Of a stretch of 64,000 nucleotides of DNA, positions 16,552 through 23,931 are shown piece by piece; within the stretch, counting starts at the first letter, position 1; each line of letters opens with the position of its first letter. The stretch is from the NCBI RefSeq assembly GCF_025465545.1, contig NZ_JAODMK010000036.1, positions 1 to 64,000 of the forward strand. The letters run 5' to 3'. The DNA comes from Naasia sp. (GTDB lineage: Bacteria; Actinomycetota; Actinomycetes; Actinomycetales; Microbacteriaceae). A model generated the notes under the pieces. The model worked only from the letters and a program-made list of their open reading frames with translations. It made no database searches and had not been told where the DNA came from. The translations under genes were made by a program, and so were the position numbers.

Positions 16552-17349
16552 CTAGGCCTCGCGCCAGTCGTCGCTGACAAGGTGCGATCCGCCGTGCGGA
16601 CCCATCAGGAGCATCCCGCCGTCGGCCACCCAGGACGCGCCCGTGACATACGAGGACGCGGAGGAGGCGAGGAAGGTGATGACGGCCGCCATCTCCCAGG
16701 CGTCGCCGGGCCGCCGCACCGGGATGCCGGGCCGCTCGATCGTGCGCGGGTCCACGTCGGTCTGATCGTTCATCGGCGTGGAGATCTCCCCCGGCGCCAC
16801 CGCGTTGACGGTGATGCCGTGCTGGCCGAGCTCCAGGGCCATCGACTTGACCAGGCCGCCGAGCCCGTGCTTCGCCGACGTGTAGGCCGCCATGCCCACC
16901 CGCGGCTGGTGCTCGTGCACGCTCGTGACGGCGATGACGCGTCCTCCGCGCCCGCCGGCGACCATCCGCCGCGCAGCCCGCTGCATGCACACGAAGGCGC
17001 CGTCGAGGTCGGTCGCGACGGTGTGCCGCCACTGCTCGAGGGTGAGCTCGAGCAGGGGTGCTGTGTTCCCAGTGCCTGCGTTGTTGACGAAGACGTCGAG
17101 TCCACCGAGCGCGTCCGCCAGTCGGTCGACGGCGTCCCCGCACTCGTCGAGGCGCGTCGTGTCGAGCTGGCCGGTGTGCGCCACCCGTCCCGCCGCGCGC
17201 ACCTCCTCGGCGGTCGCCTCCGCGCCGTCCTCGTCATCGAGCCAGGTGATGCCCACGTCCATGCCCGCCTGGGCGAGGGCGACGGCGGTGGCGCGGCCGA
17301 TGCCCGAGTCGGAGCCGGTGACGATTGCGGTGCGCGGGGAGAAGTCCAT
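16552..17349 (-). CDS. Short-chain dehydrogenase/reductase, glucose-1-dehydrogenase-like
   Basis: A 265-residue classical SDR. The cofactor motif TGSDSGIG (11-18), NNAGTG after strand 4, catalytic Ser in VTSVHEH and the pair YTSAK are all present, as is the C-terminal YVTGASWVADGG. The loop after the cofactor motif (ITWLDDEDGAE) has an acidic residue after strand 2, suggesting NAD preference, but this is only inference. Substrate unknown. No operon partner on the same strand. CAGGAT precedes the ATG by 7 nt and may be a -10 box. Confidence 0.9.
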   Translation of the reverse strand: MDFSPRTAIVTGSDSGIGRATAVALAQAGMDVGITWLDDEDGAEATAEEVRAAGRVAHTGQLDTTRLDECGDAVDRLADALGGLDVFVNNAGTGNTAPLLELTLEQWRHTVATDLDGAFVCMQRAARRMVAGGRGGRVIAVTSVHEHQPRVGMAAYTSAKHGLGGLVKSMALELGQHGITVNAVAPGEISTPMNDQTDVDPRTIERPGIPVRRPGDAWEMAAVITFLASSASSYVTGASWVADGGMLLMGPHGGSHLVSDDWREA

Positions 17350-17444
17350 GCACCCGATCCTGCGACGGCCGCACGGGAGCGGGCGAGGGGGTTGCTATTC
17401 GCGGGGAGCGATCTCCGGGGGAAGAGGCGGTCGCGAGCGGCAGG

Positions 17445-18287
17445 TCATTCGGCGGTGACGAAGTCGATGAGCTGCTCGACCCGGCCGAGCAGCTGCGGCT
17501 CGAGGTCTGCGTAGGTGTCGACGCGGGACAGGATCCGCTGCCAGGCGCGCGCGATGTCGGCCTGGTCCTCGTGGGGCCAGCCGAGGGCGGCGCAGATGCC
17601 GTGCTTCCACTCGGTCTGTCGCGGGATCGTCGGCCACGCGCGCAGGCCGAGCCGGCCGGGCTTCACCGACTGCCAGACGTCGACGTAGGGGTGGCCCACC
17701 ACGAGGACGTGCTTCGAGTGCGGGCCGCGCGCGACCGCCTGCGCGATCCGGCTCTCCTTGGAGCCGGTCACCAGGTGATCGACGAGCACGCCCACGCGCT
17801 TGCGCGGGCCGGGGCCGAACTCGCCGAGGAGGCGCTCGAGGTGGTCCACTCCCTCGAGGTACTCCACCACCACGCCCTCGACGCGCAGGTCGTGTCCCCA
17901 GACCTTCTCCACGAGCTCCGCGTCGTGGCGGCCCTCGACGAAGATGCGGCTGGCCCGGGCGACCCGGGCCTTGGCGTCCGTCACCGCGATCGACCCGGAC
18001 GCGCTGACCAGCTTGCCCCGCGAGGTGGTGAGGGTGGCGGGTGCGCGCAGCACGACGGGCTTGCCCTCGACGAGGAACCCGGGCCCGAGCGGGAACACCC
18101 GCACCTTGCCGCGCCGGTCCTCGAGCTTCACCATGCGACCCTCGACCCCGACGACGGCACCGCAGAAGCCGTTCTCCACGAGCTCGACGACGAGCCCCTG
18201 GCCGGCCTCGAGGATGGCAGGCGGCACCGTCTTCGGCTTCCGCCAGTCGGTCGCGAGCACGTCCCTGCCGTATCGGTCGTCGTTCAC
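17445..18287 (-). CDS. DUF3097 family protein
   Basis: A 280-residue protein of an actinobacterial family known only as DUF3097. The stretch RDVLATDWRKPKTVPP at the N terminus, GMVVE-like and KVRVFPLGPGFLVEGKPV, IFVEGRHDAELVEKVWG and VGVLVDHLVTGSKESRIA are conserved family features. The segment IFVEGRHDAEL followed by VLVDHLV looks like a Toprim-type acidic motif (Glu then Asp-x-His), so a nucleic-acid activity is possible, but this is inference. The GTG at 18287 is favoured over the longer frame since TACCCT lies exactly 6 nt before it. Confidence 0.85.
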   Translation of the reverse strand: MNDDRYGRDVLATDWRKPKTVPPAILEAGQGLVVELVENGFCGAVVGVEGRMVKLEDRRGKVRVFPLGPGFLVEGKPVVLRAPATLTTSRGKLVSASGSIAVTDAKARVARASRIFVEGRHDAELVEKVWGHDLRVEGVVVEYLEGVDHLERLLGEFGPGPRKRVGVLVDHLVTGSKESRIAQAVARGPHSKHVLVVGHPYVDVWQSVKPGRLGLRAWPTIPRQTEWKHGICAALGWPHEDQADIARAWQRILSRVDTYADLEPQLLGRVEQLIDFVTAE

Positions 18288-18299
18288 CGGTCGAGGGTA
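18288..18299 (-). promoter_or_regulatory. Leaderless -10 box of the DUF3097 gene
   Basis: TACCCT on the minus strand (18299-18294), 6 nt, then GTG at 18287. It sets the start of the gene. Confidence 0.55.
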
Positions 18300-18412
18300 A
18301 CCAGCGGACCGGTCGCTGCCGGGGCCGCCGCGCGGCACGGCGTCGAGCGGGGGCCCCTGAGAGTTGTCTCCACCGGGGGCGTCCCGCATGGACGAGGTCA
18401 CCGTGCCGCGCC

Positions 18413-18424
18413 TAGCGTGGCCGC
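18413..18424 (+). promoter_or_regulatory. Leaderless -10 box of the small acidic protein gene
   Basis: TAGCGT (18413-18418), 6 nt, ATG at 18425. Identical hexamer and spacing to the acyltransferase promoter at 10642. Confidence 0.6.
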
Positions 18425-18682
18425 ATGGTCCGCGACGCGAACGACGACATCGAACTGAAGGACACCGCCTACAGCCCTGCCACGGAGCGGGAGCAGGAGG
18501 TGCGGAACGCTCCAGGCGGCCAGGACAGCCAGGCCAAGGACGATCCCGACATCGACGCCGACGCGGTGCATCTGCTTCCCGGCACCGGCGGCCCCGACGA
18601 CCAGGGCGACGTGCAGGTGGACGACTCCGAGTTCAGCCTGAACGGCCGCCCCTTCCCGGGGCATCCGGGCAGCGGGGACTAG
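18425..18682 (+). CDS. Small acidic, probably disordered protein, 85 aa
   Basis: The product is hydrophilic and acidic, with runs such as ATEREQEVRNAPGGQDSQAKD and DPDIDADAVHLLPGTGG, no hydrophobic core and no cysteine. It is likely disordered. I do not recognise a family. The call rests on the strong leaderless promoter 6 nt before the ATG, on ordinary codon use, and on a tidy fit between the divergent DUF3097 gene and the convergent methyltransferase gene, whose stop codon overlaps this one (CTAG shared by both). Confidence 0.6.
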   Translation: MVRDANDDIELKDTAYSPATEREQEVRNAPGGQDSQAKDDPDIDADAVHLLPGTGGPDDQGDVQVDDSEFSLNGRPFPGHPGSGD

Positions 18683-20193
18683 GCAGGAAGAAGGAAGCCT
18701 GTCGCCACGAGCTCGCGCACCTGGGGCAGGAGCTCCGCGGCGAGCGCGGTCTCGTCCACCTCCAGCAGGGTCGCGAGGGCGCGAACGATGGCGCCCACCG
18801 AGAGCTCGCCGTCGCAGGTGCCGACGAGACCGGCGAGCGCCGGGTCGAGGGGCAGCTCCCGGGCGAAGCCGCCGCCCTGCTTGAGGCGCATGGCCGCCGG
18901 ATGCTCGTCGCCGGGCCAGTAGTGCCGCTCTTCGGTCACGTCGGGAGCGGCGACGAGGTGCGCGGCGAGCACGGCGGCGTCGTCCCGGTCCGTCAGCCAG
19001 TCGACCGCGTCGAGGCAGGCGGCGAGATGCTCGCCCAGCCCGCCCGGGCTGACACCCGCGGGGCCGTGCAGCCGCTCCAGCCTGCGGAGGGCGGCACGGC
19101 CGCGCCGCGGCCGGCGGAGGGTCACGAAACCGAACCCGACCGCGTGCACTCCCCGGCCCAGGAAGTCGTCCAGCCAGGCGCGCAGGAGCACGTCGAAGTC
19201 CGGGGTCCCCGGCAGGATGCCGCCGTCGCGGATCCAGGTCTCGGCATACTGCACCGGATCCTGCACGTCTCGCTCGACCGCCCAGATCTCCACCCCCGCG
19301 GCGTCGGCCCAGCCGGCGACCCGGTCGATGCCGTCACGCTCGCGCCTGTCCTCCCAGTTGGCGAGGAGCTGCGCGACGCCGCCCGGCGCCAGGTGGCCGG
19401 CGGCTCCCCGCATCACCGCCTCGACGAGCGCGTCGCCCTCCAGCCCGCCGTCCCGGTACTCGTATGCGGGAATCCCGTCGTGCCGCGGGGTGATGACGAA
19501 GGGCGGGTTCGACACGATGCGGTCGAACCGCTCCCCCGCGACGGGCTCGAACAGGCTGCCGAGCCGGAAGTCGATCGTGCTCACACCATTCACGGCGGCG
19601 TTGAGCCTCGCGTAGCGGAGAGCACGCTCCGAGATGTCGGTGGCGACCACCCGATCCGCCCAGCGAGCCGCGCGGAGCGCCTGGATGCCGCATCCGGTGC
19701 CGAGATCGAGCACGGTGCGCACGCGCCGGGGCAGCTGCAGACCCAGCAGGGTGCGGGACGCGCCGCCGACGCCCAGCACGTGGTCCTCGCGCAGGGGCCG
19801 GCCGGTCATCGCCTCGCCGGGGTCGGAGACGATCCACCACTCCGTCACGCCGTCGGAGTCCATCAGCTCGTGCGGTCGCAGCTCCACCGCGCTCAGCACG
19901 GTGTCGCCCGGCGCCTCGACGAGCCCGAGCTCGACGGCGCCGGCGATGCCCAAGGTCGGAAGGGCGGCGGCGACCTCGGCGACCGGCAGCGGCCGGCCGA
20001 GCACGAACAGCGCGGCGAGCGCGGCCAGCGCCGTGCCCCGCCCGGAGCCCGCGTCGAGCGCCCGCGCTGCGGCGACCGTCGATCCTCGGCGAAGGGCGGC
20101 GTCGGGCGCGGGGCCCCACAGTCCCGGCAGTGCCGACGCCGTGTACCCCGCGGCCGTCAGGTCGGCACGGAGCGCACCGGCGAGCTCGATCAC
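18679..20193 (-). CDS. DUF7059-type class I methyltransferase
   Basis: A 504-residue protein. The N-terminal 150 or so residues match the alpha-helical domain found with such actinobacterial methyltransferases. The central MTase domain has the SAM motif VLDLGTGCGIQALRAAR, ATDISERALRYARLNAAVNG and the catalytic SNPPFVITP at about residue 225-240. NPPF indicates methylation of a planar amide or amine nitrogen, as in HemK, RsmC and RlmG; RNA or protein is therefore the likely target, but it is not known. The last 200 residues form a separate domain. GTG start backed by TACAGT 6 nt upstream. Confidence 0.86.
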   Translation of the reverse strand: MIELAGALRADLTAAGYTASALPGLWGPAPDAALRRGSTVAAARALDAGSGRGTALAALAALFVLGRPLPVAEVAAALPTLGIAGAVELGLVEAPGDTVLSAVELRPHELMDSDGVTEWWIVSDPGEAMTGRPLREDHVLGVGGASRTLLGLQLPRRVRTVLDLGTGCGIQALRAARWADRVVATDISERALRYARLNAAVNGVSTIDFRLGSLFEPVAGERFDRIVSNPPFVITPRHDGIPAYEYRDGGLEGDALVEAVMRGAAGHLAPGGVAQLLANWEDRRERDGIDRVAGWADAAGVEIWAVERDVQDPVQYAETWIRDGGILPGTPDFDVLLRAWLDDFLGRGVHAVGFGFVTLRRPRRGRAALRRLERLHGPAGVSPGGLGEHLAACLDAVDWLTDRDDAAVLAAHLVAAPDVTEERHYWPGDEHPAAMRLKQGGGFARELPLDPALAGLVGTCDGELSVGAIVRALATLLEVDETALAAELLPQVRELVATGFLLPA

Positions 20194-20205
20194 CGTCCGA
20201 CTGTA
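20194..20205 (-). promoter_or_regulatory. Leaderless -10 box of the methyltransferase gene
   Basis: TACAGT (20205-20200, minus strand), 6 nt, GTG at 20193. Confidence 0.6.
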
Positions 20206-20338
20206 GCCGGGCGGTGCCGCGGGCAGCGGCGCCGCCAGCGTTCTCGCTCGACACTGCTTCCACGACGGCCGCCCTGGTGCTCGCCCCGATCGAAGGGCCC
20301 GCTCGCTCGTCCGGAGGCGCCGTCGCCAGGGCGGCGGT

Positions 20339-20344
20339 TAGGCT
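20339..20344 (+). promoter_or_regulatory. -10 box of the FBP-domain gene
   Basis: TAGGCT lies 10 nt before the ATG at 20355. The expected transcript would have only a few leader bases, though GGAG is also present just before the ATG. Confidence 0.45.
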
Positions 20345-20354
20345 TGACGGAGCC

Positions 20355-20846
20355 ATGCAGCCGCTCACCGAGACCGAGATCCGCGAGTCCCTCGTCAACG
20401 CCACGGCAGGCGACGCAGCCAGGATGACCCTCCCGGGCCTGCACGAGATGCTCTGGGACCAGCGGGAGTACCTGGGCTGGCGGGACTCCCGTCAGCCGCA
20501 TCGGGCCTACATCGTGCACTGGCGCGAGGGCCGGCCCGTCGGGATGATGCTGCGAGCAGCCGACAACCGGATGCGGCCCGGCATGAACGCGATGTGCTCG
20601 CTGTGCCAGACGCCTCGGCCGGCCGCGCAGGTGTCGATGTTCTCCGCGCCGAGGGCGGGAGAGCCGGGCCGGGACGGCGACACCGTCGGCACCTACATCT
20701 GCTCCGACCTGGCGTGCTCGATCACTATCCGCATCGCGCCGCCCGCGCACGAGATGCAGCCCGACCCCGTCGAGATCGTGGAACGCCGGATCGCGACGCT
20801 GCAGTCCCGGCTCGATGCGTTCACCGACAGGGTGCTCGCCGAGTAG
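20355..20846 (+). CDS. FBP-type treble-clef zinc-finger protein
   Basis: A 163-residue protein like the C-terminal domain of the so-called fibronectin-binding/FusB group. The helical N-terminal half (LTETEIRESLVNATAGDAARM, DLREYLGWRD-like DQREYLGWRD) leads to a treble-clef zinc finger with CSLCQ at about residues 80-84 and ICSDLACS at about 115-122. FusB-type relatives bind elongation factor G and rescue ribosomes stalled by fusidic acid; whether this protein does so is unknown, though the four zinc-binding cysteines are intact. It ends just before the convergent SRPBCC gene. Confidence 0.85.
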   Translation: MQPLTETEIRESLVNATAGDAARMTLPGLHEMLWDQREYLGWRDSRQPHRAYIVHWREGRPVGMMLRAADNRMRPGMNAMCSLCQTPRPAAQVSMFSAPRAGEPGRDGDTVGTYICSDLACSITIRIAPPAHEMQPDPVEIVERRIATLQSRLDAFTDRVLAE

Positions 20847-20851
20847 TCAGA

Positions 20852-21301
20852 TCAGGCGCGGGGACCGCCCGCGCCCCCCTCGGCCAGGTAGGCGAGCCGA
20901 CGCAGCGTCTCCCTGTTGCGCAGGAAGATCAGGATCCTCCGCAGGATCCGGGGGATCAGCAGGCCCGGCCCCTCCACGGCGTCCTCGGTGATCCGCACCA
21001 CGCAGCCTTCCGGCGAGGGGCGCACCTCGATCAGCACCTCGGCCTCGCCGATCGGCCAGCCGCGCGCGCGCAGGCGCGCCGAGGTCGGCGCCTGCCAGTC
21101 GAGCATCACGGTCTTGTCGTTGAGCATCACCGGCCAGATGCCGAAGGAGTGGTGGATCTCCGCCCCCGCCGCGGGCCAGTCCGCGGTCACATTGCGGGCG
21201 CGGGCGGCACCGACGACCCAGGTCGGATAGAGCCAGCCGTCGGAGAGCACCGAGAAGACGGCCTCGGGCGAGGCGGAGATGGTGCGGGCGTTCGTTGCCA
21301 C
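20852..21301 (-). CDS. SRPBCC (START-like) family protein
   Basis: A 149-residue helix-grip protein of the polyketide cyclase/dehydrase type that binds small hydrophobic ligands. Family features are the start ATNARTISASPEAVFSVLSD, the tryptophan-rich LYPTWVVGAARARNV and the C-terminal long helix. The last 30 residues (ILRRILIFLRNRETLRRLAYLAE) are basic and amphipathic. The GTG at 21301 is preceded by AAAGGAA. It follows the phytoene-desaturase-like gene by 2 nt, so the two form an operon, and the SRPBCC protein may bind the substrate or product of that oxidoreductase. Confidence 0.85.
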   Translation of the reverse strand: MATNARTISASPEAVFSVLSDGWLYPTWVVGAARARNVTADWPAAGAEIHHSFGIWPVMLNDKTVMLDWQAPTSARLRARGWPIGEAEVLIEVRPSPEGCVVRITEDAVEGPGLLIPRILRRILIFLRNRETLRRLAYLAEGGAGGPRA

Positions 21302-21303
21302 AG

Positions 21304-22761
21304 TCAGTTCCTTTCGGGCGCGAGCGCCGGGGATTCCTTGATGCCGAACTCGGTGGAGAGGGCCGTCAGGGCCGCATGCCAGCCCGCCATGCCGTGCACT
21401 CCGGGGCCGGGCGCCGCGGACGCCGAGCAGAGGTAGATCCCCTTGCCCGCGGTGCGCCAGGGAGTGGGCGAGAGCGTGGGTCGGGCCACCAGCTGCGAGA
21501 AGTGCCCGCTGCCCGAGGCGATGTCGCCGCCGACGTAGTTGGGGTCGTACGCCTCCACCTGGACGGCCGTCCGGTGCGAGGAGGCGAGGATCACATCGCG
21601 GAAGCCGGGGGCGAACCGCTCGATCTGCCGGATGATCGTCTCCGTCTGGTCCGAGGTCGACCTGCGGGGGACGTGGGTATAGGCCCAGAGGGCGCCCTGC
21701 CCCTCCGGCGCCCGGGTGGCATCGAACTCGCTCGGCTGGGAGACGAGCACGTACGGCCGAGCCGCGTGCCGGCCGGCGGCGACCTCCCGCTCGGCGTAGG
21801 CCACCTCCTCCCGGCTCCCCCCGAGATGCACGGTGCCGGCGCGAGCCACCTCGGGATTCGCCCAGGGGACGGGGCCCGACAGGGCGAAGTCGGCCTTGGC
21901 GACCGCGTTGCCGTACCGCAGCCGGTTGAGCTTGCGCCGGTAGTCCTCGGGCAGCCGGCTGGCCGCGATGCGCGCGAGCGCCCGCGCGCTCGTGTCGAAG
22001 AGGACGGCCCTCGCCTGGGGCAGCTCGTCGATCGAGCCGATCGCGACGCCCGTCTCGATGCGCCCGCCGTGGGCGAGCAGGTCGGCCGCGAGAGCGTCCA
22101 CGATCCGCTGGCTCCCGCCGAGAGGAATCGGCCAGCCCTGCGCGTGCCCCTGCACGGCGAGCGCGAGCCCGGCCGCGGCCGCGCCCAGGGAGGGCAGCGG
22201 CTGCACTCCGTGGGCCATCACCCCGGTGAGCAGCGCAGGGGCCAGATCCTCGCGCCAGCGCGCGTTCCAGGTCGGCAGGCCCTGCTCGAAGGTGCGCAGC
22301 CCGAAGCGCGCCATCGTCACCGGATGCCGCGGGATCCGCACGAGGGTGTCGCCGGTGAACTCCGCCACCGCGCGTGCGCGCCGCACGAGCGGCGCGAGCA
22401 GCTGCTTCCATGCTGCCCCATCGGCGCCCAGGCCCTCGGCGGTGCGGTCGAGGTCGCGGTAGGCGATGCCGGCGCGGCCGCCGTCGAGCGGATGTGCGAA
22501 CGAGATGTCAGGGGTGACGAACCCGACGCGGTCGCGGAGCGCGAAGCGCGTGAAGAACGGGGAGGCGAAGGCCATCGGATGCACGGCCGAGCAGCCGTCG
22601 TGCAGGAAGCCGGGGAGGGTCGCCTCGCCGCTGCGGGCGCCGCCGCCGATCGTGGCGGCGCGCTCGTAGACCTGCACCGTGAGGCCGGCGCGGGCGAGCG
22701 TGACGGCGGCGGCGAGCCCGTTCGGGCCCGCCCCGACGATCACGGCGTCGACGGCTGGCAT
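21304..22761 (-). CDS. Phytoene-desaturase-like FAD/NAD(P) oxidoreductase
   Basis: A 485-residue flavoprotein of the CrtI/amine-oxidase group. It has the FAD motif VIVGAGPNGLAAAVTLARAG (6-25) and the following YERAATIGGGARS, plus the C-terminal GKGIYLCSASAAPGPGVHGMAGWHAA, which completes FAD binding. Members of this subgroup occur in all actinobacteria, often outside carotenoid clusters, and the substrate is generally unknown. No other carotenoid gene is present here. The gene is followed by an SRPBCC protein in an operon. The ATG start is preceded by a GGCGGGG; a CAGACT box 7 nt upstream of the ATG might be its -10. Confidence 0.88.
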   Translation of the reverse strand: MPAVDAVIVGAGPNGLAAAVTLARAGLTVQVYERAATIGGGARSGEATLPGFLHDGCSAVHPMAFASPFFTRFALRDRVGFVTPDISFAHPLDGGRAGIAYRDLDRTAEGLGADGAAWKQLLAPLVRRARAVAEFTGDTLVRIPRHPVTMARFGLRTFEQGLPTWNARWREDLAPALLTGVMAHGVQPLPSLGAAAAGLALAVQGHAQGWPIPLGGSQRIVDALAADLLAHGGRIETGVAIGSIDELPQARAVLFDTSARALARIAASRLPEDYRRKLNRLRYGNAVAKADFALSGPVPWANPEVARAGTVHLGGSREEVAYAEREVAAGRHAARPYVLVSQPSEFDATRAPEGQGALWAYTHVPRRSTSDQTETIIRQIERFAPGFRDVILASSHRTAVQVEAYDPNYVGGDIASGSGHFSQLVARPTLSPTPWRTAGKGIYLCSASAAPGPGVHGMAGWHAALTALSTEFGIKESPALAPERN

Positions 22762-22812
22762 CCCCGCCAGTCTGTCACCCGGGGCCCGGACCGGACCCGC
22801 ACCTTGACAGCC

Positions 22813-23196
22813 TCAGGACTCCGCGAGAACCGAGAGCACGTTGCCGGCCGGGTCCCGGAACCAGGCGATGTCCGGCCCGTAGCCGTCGCCCCGCGCGATC
22901 CCCCGCTCGTCGGTGCGGAACTCGTCGTCGGCGTAGATCTTGGTGACGACACCGCGGGCGTTGAGCTCCGCGACCGCTGCGTCGACGTCGGCGACGCGGA
23001 AGTTGAGCACCGTGAAGGTCGCCGGCTCGTGGTTCTCCTTGGGATAGACGAACACCTCGCCCCCACCGGCGAACTTGAGGCGGAACCCGCCCATCGCCTC
23101 CTCTGCCCGCAGCCCCAGGGTGTCGCGGTAGAACCGGAGGGACTCCTCGACCGCGTTGGACGAGAAGCCACTGAAGGTGTGCGCCGTGCCGAACAT
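22813..23196 (-). CDS. VOC-family (glyoxalase/dioxygenase fold) protein
   Basis: A 127-residue vicinal-oxygen-chelate protein with the paired beta-alpha-beta-beta-beta modules. The first module includes SLRFYRDTLGLRAEE; the second ends with IAWFRDPAGNVLSVL, the usual FxDPDGN-type strand. Metal ligands of true glyoxalase I are not all evident, so binding or sequestering a toxic compound is as likely as catalysis. The gene is divergent from tetR with a 17-bp dyad between them, and the same dyad lies before the MFS gene at 25311, placing the three in one apparent regulon. Confidence 0.87.
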   Translation of the reverse strand: MFGTAHTFSGFSSNAVEESLRFYRDTLGLRAEEAMGGFRLKFAGGGEVFVYPKENHEPATFTVLNFRVADVDAAVAELNARGVVTKIYADDEFRTDERGIARGDGYGPDIAWFRDPAGNVLSVLAES

Positions 23197-23232
23197 GATG
23201 CTCCGATCTTCCCGGCCACAGCCGAGGCGCGA

Positions 23233-23249
23233 TGTGTACGGCGTCCACA
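23233..23249. promoter_or_regulatory. TetR operator candidate (VOC/tetR intergenic)
   Basis: TGTGTACGGCGTCCACA, imperfect dyad (TGTGTAC / GTCCACA around GGC). It differs at one base from the site at 25311-25327 in front of the MFS gene. It overlaps the expected -35 region of tetR (TCCACA, 17 nt before TATCGT). Confidence 0.75.
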
Positions 23250-23266
23250 ATGGCATGCCGACGGAG

Positions 23267-23272
23267 TATCGT
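23267..23272 (+). promoter_or_regulatory. -10 box upstream of tetR
   Basis: TATCGT, with TCCACA 17 nt upstream as a possible -35 overlapping the operator. Six nt downstream begins an ATG that opens a short leader frame. Confidence 0.55.
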
Positions 23273-23278
23273 CGAGCC

Positions 23279-23305
23279 ATGGGCGAGAAGCGGCCGACAC
23301 GGTGA
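23279..23305 (+). CDS. Possible 8-codon leaderless leader peptide coupled to tetR
   Basis: ATG at 23279 lies 6 nt after the -10 box, as for a leaderless start, and encodes MGEKRPTR before a TGA that overlaps the GTG of tetR (GTGA). It may exist only to load ribosomes and couple translation to tetR, for which no ribosome binding site is visible. Too short to be sure. Confidence 0.35.
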   Translation: MGEKRPTR

Positions 23306-23928
23306 CCGCGGTGCGAGAGACCTACCGCCACGGCGACCTGCGGCAGGCGCTGCTCACCGAGGGGCTGCTGCTCGCCCGCGAGGGCGGTCCGAGCGCGGTC
23401 GTCCTCCGTGAGGCCACCCGACGAGCCGGCGTCTCCCCCAACGCCGCCTATCGCCATTTCCGCGATCGCGCCGCACTCCTCGGTGCCGTCTCGGACGCGG
23501 CGCAGGGATGCGCGGCCGACCGCATCCAGCAGGAACTCGACGCCGTGCCGGTCGGCGACGACCGGGCCGCGCAGTCCCGCCTGGCCCTTCGCGCCGTCGG
23601 GACGGGGTACATCGCGTTCGCACAGGAGGAGCCGGGGCTGTTCCACGCCGCCTTCTCGGTGCCCGGCGACCTGTCCCAGGCCTTCAGTGCATCGAAGGCG
23701 GGGCGGAACGGGCTGAGCCCGTTCCAGCAGCTCGCCCAGGCCCTCGACGGAATGGCCTCGAGCGGCGCACTCGACCCGGCACGCCGCCCCGGCATGGAGT
23801 TCCTCGCCTGGTCGGCGGTGCACGGGCTGGCGATGCTCGTGATCGACGGCCCCCTCCGCGGCCTCACCGAGGAGATCATCCTCAGCACCCGGGAGCGCCT
23901 GCTGGACATGGTCGAGCGAGGAATCTGA
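23302..23928 (+). CDS. TetR-family transcriptional regulator
   Basis: A 208-residue repressor. The N-terminal DNA-binding part shows the TetR pattern YRHGDLRQALLTEGLLLAREGG then VVLREATRRAGVSPNAAYRHFRDRAALLGAV, with the helix-turn-helix at about residues 30-55. A ligand-binding domain with GTGYIAFAQEEPGLFHAAF (TetR_C WHG type) follows. The GTG at 23302 overlaps the stop of a short upstream frame. It most likely controls itself, the divergent VOC gene and the MFS transporter just downstream on the other strand, given the shared 17-bp dyad. Confidence 0.92.
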   Translation: MTAVRETYRHGDLRQALLTEGLLLAREGGPSAVVLREATRRAGVSPNAAYRHFRDRAALLGAVSDAAQGCAADRIQQELDAVPVGDDRAAQSRLALRAVGTGYIAFAQEEPGLFHAAFSVPGDLSQAFSASKAGRNGLSPFQQLAQALDGMASSGALDPARRPGMEFLAWSAVHGLAMLVIDGPLRGLTEEIILSTRERLLDMVERGI

Positions 23929-23931
23929 CTC

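Noticed and set aside
21295-23928. 877-codon plus-strand frame covering the CrtI-like gene, the VOC gene and tetR
   Set aside because: Only its 3' end (from 23302) is a real gene, the TetR regulator. The rest is a shadow of minus-strand genes.
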